From Gordonia namibiensis NBRC 108229 (lineage in GTDB: Bacteria > Actinomycetota > Actinomycetes > Mycobacteriales > Mycobacteriaceae): a stretch of DNA of 64,000 nt. Position 1 is the first letter of the stretch. Every line of letters begins with the position of its first letter. The stretch is taken from assembly GCF_000298235.1 (NCBI RefSeq), contig NZ_BAHE01000014.1:91832-155831 (forward strand), read 5' to 3'. The translations under genes and the position numbers were made by a program. Positions 40,331 to 50,100 of this stretch are shown one piece after another. A model generated the notes under the pieces. The model worked only from the letters and a program-made list of their open reading frames with translations. It ran no database searches and had not been told where the DNA came from.

Positions 40331-40780
40331 ATGAGTTTCGAGATCTCCTCGGGCACACGCGGTGCTTGGGCACCCAAGGGCCCGTTCGTCCGCATCGTGA
40401 ACAAAGTCCTTGCGCCGATGATCCGCCGAAAGGGCCAGTTCGGCGGGATGAACGCCCTCGTCCTGACGACCGTCGGCCGTAAGAGCGGCCAGGAACGGCA
40501 GAGCCCGCTCGCCTGGTTCCCCGGCCCCGACGGCAGTTGGCTGATCGTCGCGTCGGCCAACGGCGCCGCCAGTAACCCGGGCTGGTATCACAACCTGCGC
40601 GCCAACCCGGACAAAGCCCGGATCGACGTCGACGGCAAGACCATCGAGGTCCGCGCCCAGCAGCTCCAGGGCGAGGAACGCGCACAGGCCTGGGCGCAGA
40701 TCAGCAAGAACGAACGCTTCGCCGGCTATCAGGAGAAGACCGACCGCCAGCTGCCGGTCATCAAGCTGGTACGACGCTGA
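40331..40780 (+). CDS. Deazaflavin (F420)-dependent nitroreductase-like protein, Ddn family
   Basis: 149 aa from the ATG at 40331 (AAGGAGAA ribosome site). Split-barrel FDOR-A fold, seen in LTTVGRKSGQERQSPLAWFP, ASANGAASNPGWYHNLRANP and the C-terminal GYQEKTDRQLPVIKLVRR, matching M. tuberculosis Ddn-type proteins. It probably reduces quinones or nitro compounds with F420H2. The physiological substrate is not shown. It is an isolated gene; the next gene is convergent. Confidence 0.88.
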   Translation: MSFEISSGTRGAWAPKGPFVRIVNKVLAPMIRRKGQFGGMNALVLTTVGRKSGQERQSPLAWFPGPDGSWLIVASANGAASNPGWYHNLRANPDKARIDVDGKTIEVRAQQLQGEERAQAWAQISKNERFAGYQEKTDRQLPVIKLVRR

Positions 40781-40887
40781 CCGCCCCCCGATAAACGCCC
40801 TCGATGGACACGCAAATGAAATAGTGTCGCCGGCCGCGCTCTGTAGGGCCTATCTCAGGGGCGTTTCTCGACGCGGCGCCGGCCAGC

Positions 40888-40907
40888 GAGTGTTCCGCGG
40901 AACGCTC
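40888..40907. repeat. Palindrome copy 1 (at the DUF222 stop)
   Basis: GAGTGTTCCGCGGAACGCTC, core GTTCCGCGGAAC perfect; one outer mismatch. It overlaps the stop codon of the DUF222–HNH gene. Confidence 0.9.
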
Positions 40908-42330
40908 AGGCGGCCGCGGGTACAGCTGACGCCTGGCGTTCTTTCCATTCCCAGACGGCGTAGATCACCTCGGTGGCGTACCCAAGGTCGAGTTTGCCGC
41001 CACCGACCGGCACCGTCGCATCAGCCGCGATCCGTTCATCGGGTGACCACAGGCCCGGCGTACGGGTTGGCGGACTCACCTCGATCACCGCCCCACCCGG
41101 CATGTGGAACGAAAACCGCTGCTGCCCATGTGTCTTGATCGAGAATTCACCCCGATGCAGCGCCCGATGACAACTTCCACACAACAGGATGAGGTTGTCG
41201 AGTTCGGTCTCGCCGTCGTTGGACCAGAACACCACGTGATGCGCGTGTAGATGCCGCGTCCGACCGCACCCAGGCGTCTGACAGCACCGATCCCGCAGGA
41301 ACAACGCCCGAATCATCGCCTTCGACGGCGCCCGCTGCTTCCGACCCAACCCCAACAGTGCCCGCTTCCCCGGACGACCAGAAACCCTCCGCGACAGCGC
41401 CTCTCGCATCGACGCACCACAGGCAGCTTCCTCGACCTCGGCCTCCGACAACGCCGGCCCATCATCCAGATGCGCCTGCTCCACCCCATCACCCACATGG
41501 ACAAGGATCTCCGCACCCGGCGCCAACTCCGGCATCGCGATCCCCTCATGCACCGCATCGGCCATCGCCACCACCGCCGCAGCAATATTCGACGGTACAT
41601 TTCGCCACAGATCCCGACGATTCGCCGGCTTCACCTCCGAATCCGCCTCCCCGGACCTGGTTTCCAACTCGGCGGGAGCGTTCCGCGGAACGCTCGGCAG
41701 ATCCGCATCCTCCGCCGTGCGAGTGCGTTCGTACTCCGCCCGCACCACACCCGCCAGAAACCGCGCCCCATCCAGCGGCGTCAACGTCATCGACACCGAC
41801 AACGACCCATCCGCATTCCACTTCCACCGCGCCGACGACTCCGCCGGCGGCACCAACTCCCCACCCTCGCTGCAACCCCGGTCGATCTGCCGCATCGCCC
41901 GCACCGCCTTCTCCACCTGCGAGGCCGTGCACGACAACGCCAGATTCACCAATTCCTTCTCCCGCAACGGAGTCGCCACCCGCGTCAACGCCCGCACCTT
42001 CGAATACGTCAACCGCCCCTCACCGAAGCACTGCCGGATCAACGGTAGTTCGCGCAACGCCTTGGCCACCCGCACCTGCTCCTGCGCCGTCCGCGGCGCA
42101 ACACCCGCCTTCCACGACAACCAATGGGCCAACGAATGAACCCCCGGCCCCCGCCACGAGTCCCGCTCATCCAACTCCGCCACTAGATCAAGGAAACCGG
42201 CCGTCAACGCCGTGATCTGCGCGGCATACCCCAACACCCGAACCTCGAGCACCTCATCGGGCAGTGACCTCGGATCAGCGCCATCGAACATCGACGACAG
42301 ACCCTCGCCACGCAACGCGGTAACAGACAT
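40906..42330 (-). CDS. DUF222–HNH endonuclease-signature protein (13E12 type)
   Basis: 474 aa. N-terminal DUF222 (about 20–330) with the family segments LAHWLSWKAGVAPRTAQEQVRVAKAL and LTYSKVRALTR. The C-terminal HNH domain reads RCCQTPGCGRTRHLHAHHVVFWS, then TELDNLILLCGSCHRALHRGEF; all H-N-H residues and zinc cysteines are present. Related to mycobacterial REP13E12 proteins, which occur in many copies and are linked to phage or repeat insertion. The coding strand is markedly G/T-rich at synonymous sites. Perfect or near-perfect copies of one palindrome lie at its stop, inside it and upstream of it. Function unknown. Confidence 0.88.
   Translation of the reverse strand: MSVTALRGEGLSSMFDGADPRSLPDEVLEVRVLGYAAQITALTAGFLDLVAELDERDSWRGPGVHSLAHWLSWKAGVAPRTAQEQVRVAKALRELPLIRQCFGEGRLTYSKVRALTRVATPLREKELVNLALSCTASQVEKAVRAMRQIDRGCSEGGELVPPAESSARWKWNADGSLSVSMTLTPLDGARFLAGVVRAEYERTRTAEDADLPSVPRNAPAELETRSGEADSEVKPANRRDLWRNVPSNIAAAVVAMADAVHEGIAMPELAPGAEILVHVGDGVEQAHLDDGPALSEAEVEEAACGASMREALSRRVSGRPGKRALLGLGRKQRAPSKAMIRALFLRDRCCQTPGCGRTRHLHAHHVVFWSNDGETELDNLILLCGSCHRALHRGEFSIKTHGQQRFSFHMPGGAVIEVSPPTRTPGLWSPDERIAADATVPVGGGKLDLGYATEVIYAVWEWKERQASAVPAAA
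41676..41695. repeat. Palindrome copy 2 (inside DUF222 gene)
   Basis: GAGCGTTCCGCGGAACGCTC, a perfect 20-bp palindrome within the coding sequence, at the codons for SVPRNA. Confidence 0.95.
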
Positions 42331-42678
42331 CCCGACCCCCCAGCCAGTTCGAACAGATATACGAACAAGCTATCGGCAGCCACCGACAATTCCGCAGGTC
42401 ACAAGAGTGATGAGCGTTCCGCGGAACGTTTGACGACCCGTCCGCGGAGACGTCATGGCAGCAATACGCGCGAGCGAAGTGTGGCGATCTGACGGCGAAC
42501 TGCCGACCGTTCGGCGCCAGACCTGCGCCCCTGAGACTTCCACGCGGGCGAAGTCCACCTGGAGCAGTGTCACCGAGTGGCACCACCCGCACCGTTCGTA
42601 AGGCATCGTTGACCCTAAGCACCCGCTACCGTCGAGACCGAACGTCACGAGGATGAATGAGCCGACAGGAAGCCAACT
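42331..42678. other. Intergenic region between DUF222 and HEPN genes (348 bp)
   Basis: Holds palindrome copy 3 and the divergent promoters, which I cannot place: TTGACC at 42609–42614 has no good −10 at the right distance. Base composition shifts from high GC to more balanced along it. A 114-codon minus-strand frame crosses it but runs into the HEPN gene and has no ribosome site. I see no further gene. Confidence 0.6.
42412..42431. repeat. Palindrome copy 3 (upstream of DUF222 gene)
   Basis: GAGCGTTCCGCGGAACGTTT; the 12-bp core GTTCCGCGGAAC and four more bases are perfect, and the outer right arm is degenerate. About 80 bp before the DUF222 start. Confidence 0.9.
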
Positions 42679-43539
42679 ATGCGTGAAGACATGAGCGAGT
42701 TCGAGTTTCAACAAACACGGGTAGGCCTCGCAGGTGCGAGCTGGATCAACTTCTTCGAACGCTCACATGACTATCTGCGCATCTCTCACGCTTCGATCCA
42801 GGCTGCCGTGCCGCTAACGGCATCGCTGAATAGTATTCCGAAGCTACTTGATCGACCGTTGGGTCTGGACGAGGAGAGTAGGACTCTCTTGCACGAGGTA
42901 GGCACGAAGGCCGAGCGCGAGCTAGAAACGGGCTTCGAACTCACAAACGCCCTTGTACTTATGGCACTGTGGGGCGCATTCGAGGCCTTCGTCGAAGACG
43001 TCTGCAAGGGGGCGATCTTTCACGACCGAACACTGCTCAACGAACCAGGCTTAAACAAAGCGCGGTACACGGTATCCGCCCTGATCCAACTGGATGAAGA
43101 ACACCTCATTGAGCAAGTTTTTAAGGACTCAGTAGATCAACTCCGGTCCGACAATCGCGGTATTGGCAAGTTCGAGGCACAACTCGGCCTGGTACGCCTC
43201 GATGGGAAAGTGCCACGTGAGATCAAGGATGCAATCTTCGACGCACAGCAAGATCGCAATGTGTGGGCACACAGAGCCGGAACGGCCGACAATCGCTACG
43301 TGCGAGAACTGGGACGAAACCGTTTTCGCGCCGGGGAAACGGTCAAGATTTCAAGGGAGAAGATTGAGGACTATTTTCTTGCGCTCATGACTTACGGAAC
43401 AATCATCATCAACCGATTTCGTGAAGCACTCTTTACCTCCGGTACCCCTCCTGCAGCAGCCGACCCACCCGTTCAGTTAGTCGTACAACGGGATGTACCA
43501 GGCCGAACGTACATCAAGTACACGAACAGTAACAGCTGA
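42679..43539 (+). CDS. Orphan HEPN-like protein, candidate RNase/defence or toxin gene
   Basis: 286 aa from the ATG at 42679 (AGGAAG ribosome site; ATG 42691 possible). Mostly helical. A hydrophobic helix (about 88–114: ALVLMALWGAFEAFVEDVCK) and R193-N-V-W-A-H198 in QQDRNVWAHRAGT give the Rx4H motif with Asn after Arg, as in catalytic HEPN ribonucleases. The overall layout recalls RiboL-PSP or MAE-type HEPN families. GC in three 60-base samples was 47–57 %, against 70 % in the next gene, and a TTA codon (43477) is used, so it is probably acquired. No antitoxin or nucleotidyltransferase partner adjoins it. HEPN call by motif only. Confidence 0.65.
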   Translation: MREDMSEFEFQQTRVGLAGASWINFFERSHDYLRISHASIQAAVPLTASLNSIPKLLDRPLGLDEESRTLLHEVGTKAERELETGFELTNALVLMALWGAFEAFVEDVCKGAIFHDRTLLNEPGLNKARYTVSALIQLDEEHLIEQVFKDSVDQLRSDNRGIGKFEAQLGLVRLDGKVPREIKDAIFDAQQDRNVWAHRAGTADNRYVRELGRNRFRAGETVKISREKIEDYFLALMTYGTIIINRFREALFTSGTPPAAADPPVQLVVQRDVPGRTYIKYTNSNS

Positions 43540-43618
43540 GACCGTTAGTGGGACCGCGCCAACAGGTTCCGCCACTGCAGACGAATAACGCCTGGCCCTC
43601 GCGCGCGCAGGCCAGCCG

Positions 43619-44077
43619 CTAGCCCATCAACCCCGCCGCCACCGTTGCGCCCAACTCCCAGCACGCTTCTCGGTCGTCCTTGCTCGGGGCGCCGGAGACG
43701 GTCACGTACTCAGCCGATTTCACCCAGCCGAGCCCGGTGGTGATGGCATCGACAGCCTTGGCCGCGCCCTCGGTCCCCTGGTTGCCGTGCAGGTAGAGTC
43801 CGAACGGGCGGCCCTGCGTCGAGTCGAGGATCTGGTAGTAGCTGACGTCGAAGGCGTGTTTCAGTGCGCCGCTGATGTATCCGAGGTTGGCCGGGGTGCC
43901 GAGGATGTAGCCGTCGGCTTCGAGGAAGTCGCTCGCGGTGACCGCCAGAGCAGCTCGACGCACCACCTCGACGCCCTCGATCTCGGGATCGGTGGCACCG
44001 GATAGGACCGCCTCGAACATCTCCTGACACGCCGGCGACGGCGTGTGGTGGACGATCAAAAGTCGCTTGTCCGCCAT
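43619..44077 (-). CDS. Flavodoxin-fold NAD(P)H/FMN reductase-like protein
   Basis: 152 aa from the ATG at 44077. It has a Rossmann-like flavodoxin fold: LLIVHHTPSPACQEMFEAVLSGA is the phosphate-binding loop, DGYILGTPANLGYISGALKHAFD the second FMN loop, and GLYLHGNQGTEGAAKAVDAI the third. No partner enzyme is evident. Its start shares one base with the stop of the DinB-like gene upstream (TGATG), so the two are coupled. Confidence 0.85.
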   Translation of the reverse strand: MADKRLLIVHHTPSPACQEMFEAVLSGATDPEIEGVEVVRRAALAVTASDFLEADGYILGTPANLGYISGALKHAFDVSYYQILDSTQGRPFGLYLHGNQGTEGAAKAVDAITTGLGWVKSAEYVTVSGAPSKDDREACWELGATVAAGLMG

Positions 44078-44637
44078 CACGACCTCCCCGCGAACGCCAG
44101 CAACCGATCGGCCGCGCTGTCCGACGCCGGTTCGATCGGCGCCTCGAACATCCCGGCGGCGCGCAGCTCCTCGATGACGGGGGCGGCGTCGGTGAGCACG
44201 AAGTCGACGAGCCCCTCCGACGGCGACCACTCGGCATCGAGGCCCACGCACAGATCGTGGGAGTGCAAGGCCAGCTCCATGATTCGCATCACCAGGAGCT
44301 GGTGGCCGGGGCGTCGACCGGCGCGATGATCGACCTCGACGTCGAGGTCGGCCGAGTCGACGGCAGCCCGAAAGGCGCTGTCGCTGCGCCAGAATTCGGC
44401 GACCGGGTCACCGGCGCCCACATAGTCGACGTCCCGCGTCGTCAGGGTGTCGGCGGCGCTCGCACCCTCGAGGAGCATGGCGTAGCGGTGGCCGCCGCCG
44501 ACGAGGTGGTTGATCAGGTCGCGGTTGGTCCATCCCGCGCACCCGCTTGCCTCACCAAGCTTTTCGGGGCCCACGTTGGCCAGGTGGTCGGCCCAGAGAC
44601 GGGCGGCCTCGTCGAGCAAGCTCGTCGGATCGCTCAT
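44077..44637 (-). CDS. TIGR03086-type DinB-like metal-binding protein
   Basis: 186 aa. N-terminal maleylpyruvate-isomerase/DinB-like helical bundle: CAGWTNRDLINHLVGGGHRY and MRIMELALHSHDLCVGL provide His residues as likely metal ligands. Members are thought to act with mycothiol, which this order makes. The second such protein in this window, after 30179–30820, but a different subfamily. Coupled to the flavodoxin-like gene. Confidence 0.82.
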   Translation of the reverse strand: MSDPTSLLDEAARLWADHLANVGPEKLGEASGCAGWTNRDLINHLVGGGHRYAMLLEGASAADTLTTRDVDYVGAGDPVAEFWRSDSAFRAAVDSADLDVEVDHRAGRRPGHQLLVMRIMELALHSHDLCVGLDAEWSPSEGLVDFVLTDAAPVIEELRAAGMFEAPIEPASDSAADRLLAFAGRS

Positions 44638-44650
44638 CTGGCCCGGCCCC

Positions 44651-45205
44651 CTACTGCTCGCGTCCGTGGAACTGTGCGACCGCGCGCTTCATCATCGCGC
44701 GGGCGCGAGGGCGATCGCCGGCGTAGTCGTAGGCGCGGGCGATGCGGTAGGTGTTGCGCCAGTTCTCGGGGTCCGCCTCCCATTCGGCCTTGACCTGGGC
44801 GAACAGCTCGTCGGCGGCGTCGCGCTCCATCCGGCCCGAAGCACGGTGCGGGAGATTGGAGATGTCGAGCTCGCGACCCTCCTCGGCCATGATCGCGGCG
44901 AGCTTCTGGTGTTCCAGACCCGCGCGCAGCGTCGCGTAGATGAGCCACGCACCGATGAGCGGCAGGGCGATGACGCCGATGCCCAGACCGATGCCCGCGG
45001 CGGACCCCGTCGCGATCAGCTGGAAACCGCGCCAGCCGAGCAGCACAAAGTAGACGATCAGCGCGACGACGAGGAACCCGATCATCCAGACGATCGGCCG
45101 TGCGTCCTTCTTCTTCGGCCCCAGCCGCGGCGCACCGCCCTCGGTGTCGCCGGTGTGGTTGCCCTCGTCGTGCGTGCCCGCGTCGTCTGAGTGATCGTCA
45201 ACCAT
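44651..45205 (-). CDS. Membrane protein with TPR-like tail (Rv2772c-like)
   Basis: 184 aa. An acidic N-terminal stretch (MVDDHSDDAGTHDEGNH) is followed by two membrane helices at about 38–60 and 68–92. A cytoplasmic C-terminal part contains one TPR-like unit (NWRNTYRIARAYDYAGDRPRARAMMKRAV). A homologue sits beside dapB in mycobacteria; the role is unknown. It starts 4 bp after the dapB stop and is part of its operon. Confidence 0.75.
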   Translation of the reverse strand: MVDDHSDDAGTHDEGNHTGDTEGGAPRLGPKKKDARPIVWMIGFLVVALIVYFVLLGWRGFQLIATGSAAGIGLGIGVIALPLIGAWLIYATLRAGLEHQKLAAIMAEEGRELDISNLPHRASGRMERDAADELFAQVKAEWEADPENWRNTYRIARAYDYAGDRPRARAMMKRAVAQFHGREQ

Positions 45206-45209
45206 GGGA

Positions 45210-46500
<1,291 letters not shown>

Positions 46501-46544
46501 CACACCCTCCTGACCGGAAACATCTTCGCCATGATCAGCCTCTC

Positions 46545-46582
46545 AAGAATCTTCTTCACGAATATTGTGACACTTCTGAAGT
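46545..46582. promoter_or_regulatory. aldR–ald operator region
   Basis: Three dyads in an AT-rich stretch: AAGA-A-TCTT (46545–46553), TCACGAATATTGTGA (46556–46570, one mismatch) and ACTTC-T-GAAGT (46572–46582). Their spacing suggests cooperative AldR binding sites. Confidence 0.5.
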
Positions 46583-46637
46583 TCCTTCACGCTTGAGACA
46601 GCTTATCTGCACAAACTTCGAAACGAGAGGGAGCATC

Positions 46638-47753
46638 ATGCGCGTCGGGATCCCCACCGAGATCAAGAACCACGAGTACCGCGTCGCCATCACCCCGGCG
46701 GGCGTCGCCGAGCTGCACCACCGCGGCCACGACGTGATCATCCAGGCGGGTGCCGGTGAGGGGTCGGCCATCGCCGACAACGACTACAAGGCCGCCGGCG
46801 CGCAGATCCTCGGCACCGCCGCCGAGGTCTGGGACCAGGCCGAGCTGCTGCTCAAGGTCAAGGAGCCAATCGCCTCCGAGTTCGACCTCATGCGCGAGGG
46901 CCAGACGATCTTCACCTACCTCCACCTGGCCGCCGGCAAGGAGTGCACCGATGCGCTGCTGGCCTCGGGCACCACGTCCATCGCCTATGAGATGGTTCGA
47001 ACCGCCGACGGCGCACTCCCCCTGCTGGCCCCGATGAGTGAGGTCGCCGGCCGGCTCGCCCCTCAGGTCGGCGCCTATCACCTGATGAAGTCCGAAGGCG
47101 GCCGCGGCGTGCTCATGGGCGGCGTCCCCGGCACCGAGCCCGCCGAGGTCGTGGTCATCGGCGGCGGCGTCAGCGGCGTCAACGCGGCGACGATCGCCGT
47201 CGGCATGGGTGCCCAGGTCACCGTCTTCGACCTCGACATCGCCAAGCTCCGGGCGATCGACGCCCGGTTCGCCGGCCGCGTCCACACCCGCTACAGCACC
47301 AAGCTCGCGCTCGACGAGGCGGTCAAGAAGGCCGACCTGGTCATCGGCGCGGTCCTCGTCCCCGGCGCGAAGGCACCGGTTCTGGTGCCGAACAGCCTTG
47401 TCGCACAGATGAAGCCGGGTGCGGTTCTCGTCGACATCGCGATCGACCAGGGTGGTTGCTTCGAGGACTCACACCCCACGACCCACGCCGACCCGACCTT
47501 CACCGTGCACGACACCACCTTCTACTGCGTGGCCAACATGCCCGGCACGGTCGCCCGCACGTCCACGCAGGCGCTCACCGGCGCGACCCTCCCCTACGTG
47601 TTGCGTCTGGCCGATCAGGGCTGGGAGGAGGCATGCTCCACCGATCCGGCACTGGCGTCGGGACTGAGCACCCACCGCGGGGAGCTGTTCACCGCCGAGG
47701 TCGGCGAGGCGCTCGGTCTCCCCGTCGCGGCGATGCCGTTCGCGCACAACTGA
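46638..47753 (+). CDS. ald: L-alanine dehydrogenase
   Basis: 371 aa from the ATG at 46638 (GAGAGGGAG ribosome site). Reversible NAD+-dependent deamination of L-alanine to pyruvate, also used in redox balance. MRVGIPTEIKNHEYRVAI is the family start; Lys in LLKVKEP and His in FTYLHLAA are the substrate-site residues; the NAD fold contains VVVIGGGVSGVNAATIAVGMGA. Controlled by the adjacent AldR. Confidence 0.97.
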   Translation: MRVGIPTEIKNHEYRVAITPAGVAELHHRGHDVIIQAGAGEGSAIADNDYKAAGAQILGTAAEVWDQAELLLKVKEPIASEFDLMREGQTIFTYLHLAAGKECTDALLASGTTSIAYEMVRTADGALPLLAPMSEVAGRLAPQVGAYHLMKSEGGRGVLMGGVPGTEPAEVVVIGGGVSGVNAATIAVGMGAQVTVFDLDIAKLRAIDARFAGRVHTRYSTKLALDEAVKKADLVIGAVLVPGAKAPVLVPNSLVAQMKPGAVLVDIAIDQGGCFEDSHPTTHADPTFTVHDTTFYCVANMPGTVARTSTQALTGATLPYVLRLADQGWEEACSTDPALASGLSTHRGELFTAEVGEALGLPVAAMPFAHN

Positions 47754-47760
47754 TCAGCGA

Positions 47761-47794
47761 GACCACCCGTGTTCAGAAGGTGATGCGGGTGGTC
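47761..47794. terminator. Possible bidirectional terminator, ald / TANGO2-like gene
   Basis: GACCACCCG (47761–47769) and CGGGTGGTC (47786–47794) form a 9-bp perfect stem with a 16-base loop. One arm is in the coding end of the convergent gene. No U-tract. Confidence 0.35.
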
Positions 47795-48531
47795 CCTCGC
47801 CGCTTCCCGCGATAGCCGTAGCGGCGTTCGATGATCTCGCCGTGACCGTCGTGGCGGATGCGCAGCAGGGTCGAGGCCCGCGTGCCGTATCCCGGGATGT
47901 TGATGAACTTCGACGACAGGGCCGCCTCGAACTCTGCTCCGACGCCGGTGCCGGGCAGCCGCACCGGGTCGGGGCGGTCCTGGTCGGCCAACATCGCGAA
48001 GTAGTCCTCGTCGGGGGCACCGGCCGAGACCAGGTCACGCAGTGCGGCGGTGCCGTCGACGACCTTCGGCCAATCGTTGTCGAGCGCCCCGTTGGACACG
48101 CCGTGCACCCCTTCGGCCACCCGCTCGGCGTGTGGTTGCGGCCGGTTCGTCACCCACCACAGGTCTGCGGCGTCGGCGACGAGCAGGTTCACCGGGTCGT
48201 AGTCGGCGGCCTGTTCGACGACGCGGTCGGCGAAGACCTTGGGGTCCTCGTCGCCGGCGAGGAAGTCGACCGGCAACTGCCCGCGCGAGCGGACCCCGAC
48301 GCGTTCGGGCGGCCCGACCCGCACGTTCGTCACCATCGCGACCCGGCCGGGCTCATCAGCGGAGACACCCATCCAGGTGCCGCCGGCCAGCGCGTCGCGT
48401 CCGGCGATCACCGGCAGGTCATCCCACCGGGACAGCGCATACGTGCGTCGCCGGTGATACTCGTCGCGATTGGCCGCGACGATCAGCCGGTACTCGGGAT
48501 GCGCGTTCCACGCGAAGAGGATCAGGCACAT
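47773..48531 (-). CDS. NRDE/TANGO2-family protein
   Basis: 252 aa. N-terminal MCLILFAWNAHPEYRLIVAANRDEYHRR contains the conserved Cys2 and the NRDE motif. The Cys2 position recalls Ntn-hydrolases, to which this family has been likened. The middle carries GGTWMGVSADEPGRVAMVTN, also typical. Animal TANGO2 has been linked to lipid or haem handling; the bacterial role is unknown. It is convergent with ald and 6 bp from the next gene on the same strand. Confidence 0.88.
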   Translation of the reverse strand: MCLILFAWNAHPEYRLIVAANRDEYHRRRTYALSRWDDLPVIAGRDALAGGTWMGVSADEPGRVAMVTNVRVGPPERVGVRSRGQLPVDFLAGDEDPKVFADRVVEQAADYDPVNLLVADAADLWWVTNRPQPHAERVAEGVHGVSNGALDNDWPKVVDGTAALRDLVSAGAPDEDYFAMLADQDRPDPVRLPGTGVGAEFEAALSSKFINIPGYGTRASTLLRIRHDGHGEIIERRYGYRGKRRGTTRITF

Positions 48532-48537
48532 GGCATC

Positions 48538-50010
48538 TCAGTTCACCTGGTAGTGGCTCATACCCGCCATTCTGCGCTGGACGCCGGCGATCTCCCGCAC
48601 CGCCTGCGCCACCAGACTCCGGTCCAGCGGCGACAGCCGTCCCATCTCCAGCACGTCGGTCGGTGTCTCGCCGCGATCGAACTGCGCGACCTGGTACCGC
48701 AACCGCACCCGTTGCAGGACGTCGAACACCTCCGTCAGCGTCGTCGCATCGTCGTCGGTGAGCAGTGCGCTACCCGAGGCCGCCTGTAATCGGGCGCGTG
48801 TGTTCACCTCGGTGGATTCGACGCTCAGCGCCACCCACCGGGCGATGTTGATCAGCGGCGTCAGCGCATTGGCCTTCACGTCGAACGCCCCCGGCCGCCG
48901 GGTCAGGACGTCGCGCATCGAACGGAGTCGTGCCTTGGTCGACAACGACTCATCGAGCAGCAACCGCATGGTGCGCGGGTCGGCGCGCAGGGCTCCGATC
49001 ATCTCGACTCCCGGTGTGCGCACCGGCGATTCGCGACGCGACCCGAACAGGGGCCGACCGTCGAGGATCAGCGATGTGAAGATCATCCCCCTGTTCTCCA
49101 GCGGTGCGTCGATCCATGCGCGCGCGGCCGTCTGCCACTGGGTGCGGGTCCGCGAGAACAGCGGCTTCGACGCGACGGCGCCGTTGGTGTCGACGGTCAG
49201 GCCGGCACCGCGCAGCAGGTCGTCGAGCTCGGCGAAGGCGGCGCGGTAGGCGTCGAGCTCGGCCGTCTCCAACGAGTCGTCGAAGACGACCGCGGAGTCG
49301 ACATCCGAACTCAACACCGGCTCCCGACGCGCATTGCTGCCGAGCGACAGCCAGGTGTACGCGGCGGGGTCGACGTCGGGCCGGGAGTCGACGACCAGTC
49401 GTAGACCCCGCAACACCACGGCGTCGACGATGAGGGAGGCGACCTGGGTGACCTCGTGTGCCGGCCGGTCCCGCCGCACCAGATCGGCGACCAGCTGCGG
49501 GATGCGTCGCGCGTGTCCCTGCAGTTCCTCGACCGTCTGCGACCGTGAGATCTGTTCGCGCAGAGGCATGCTCGAACCGGCCGGGTCGGCGACGAAATCG
49601 CTCGCGCCGACGACGCCGAGGACTCTGCCATCGGAGTCGCGCACCGGGATCACCGTGAGGTCGCGGTCCACGAGTTCGGTGAGGGCGTCGATCGCCGACG
49701 TGCGTGAGTCGACGACGAACGCCGGCCCGTCGACGATGTCTCCCACCGGGGTGTCGAGGCCCCGCCCGGCGGCGACGACGCGCGCCCGGATGTCGGCGTC
49801 GGTGAGCAGCCCCAGACCGTGATCGGGCAGTGGGATCACGACGTAGTCCTGGTCGCGCTCGGTCATCAGCGTCGCGGCCTCACGCACGGTCATGTCGGCC
49901 CGTCCGGTCACCGGCTCGGTCCGCAGCAGGTCGGCCACGGTACGCGATGCGGGTGTGCGCGCGGCGTCGCGGCGGTGCGCGACCGTCAGCTGGTCAGGCG
50001 GACCGTTCAT
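48538..50010 (-). CDS. CBS-domain nucleotidyltransferase (DUF294)
   Basis: 490 aa. Two CBS motifs at about 25–145 (VREAATLMTERDQDYVVIPL; AIDALTELVDRDLTVIPV) form a likely nucleotide-sensing module. A DUF294 nucleotidyltransferase follows, with LGSNARREPVLSSDVDSAVVF, which carries the G-S … D-x-D pattern of this fold, and then a DUF294_C helical domain. GlnD-like protein modification has been suggested for the family; no cyclic nucleotide domain is present, which differs from many relatives. The target is unknown. Next to the TANGO2-like gene. Confidence 0.85.
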   Translation of the reverse strand: MNGPPDQLTVAHRRDAARTPASRTVADLLRTEPVTGRADMTVREAATLMTERDQDYVVIPLPDHGLGLLTDADIRARVVAAGRGLDTPVGDIVDGPAFVVDSRTSAIDALTELVDRDLTVIPVRDSDGRVLGVVGASDFVADPAGSSMPLREQISRSQTVEELQGHARRIPQLVADLVRRDRPAHEVTQVASLIVDAVVLRGLRLVVDSRPDVDPAAYTWLSLGSNARREPVLSSDVDSAVVFDDSLETAELDAYRAAFAELDDLLRGAGLTVDTNGAVASKPLFSRTRTQWQTAARAWIDAPLENRGMIFTSLILDGRPLFGSRRESPVRTPGVEMIGALRADPRTMRLLLDESLSTKARLRSMRDVLTRRPGAFDVKANALTPLINIARWVALSVESTEVNTRARLQAASGSALLTDDDATTLTEVFDVLQRVRLRYQVAQFDRGETPTDVLEMGRLSPLDRSLVAQAVREIAGVQRRMAGMSHYQVN

Positions 50011-50040
50011 CTCTGCAGATCATAGGCGGCTGCGGACAGA

Positions 50041-50078
50041 CATCGGGCCCGCCGTCCGGATGGACGGCGGGCCCGATG
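50041..50078 (-). terminator. pnp terminator
   Basis: A perfect 17-bp stem, CATCGGGCCCGCCGTCC (50041–50057) with its complement (50062–50078) and loop GGAT. It begins 22 bp past the pnp stop. U-tract is weak. Confidence 0.85.
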
Positions 50079-50100
50079 GGGTACCTCAGATCAGAACGGC

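Noticed and set aside
40793..40866. AAACGCCC … GGGCGTTT inverted repeat as mobile-element ends
   Set aside because: Eight bases with a 58-bp gap and no target duplication; consistent with chance.
41251..42048. 265-codon plus-strand Pro/Arg-rich frame inside the DUF222 gene
   Set aside because: Opposite-strand shadow produced by the strong strand bias of the DUF222–HNH gene.
42370..42714. 114-codon minus-strand frame before the HEPN gene, a possible antitoxin
   Set aside because: It runs into the HEPN coding sequence, has no ribosome site and does not resemble any antitoxin.
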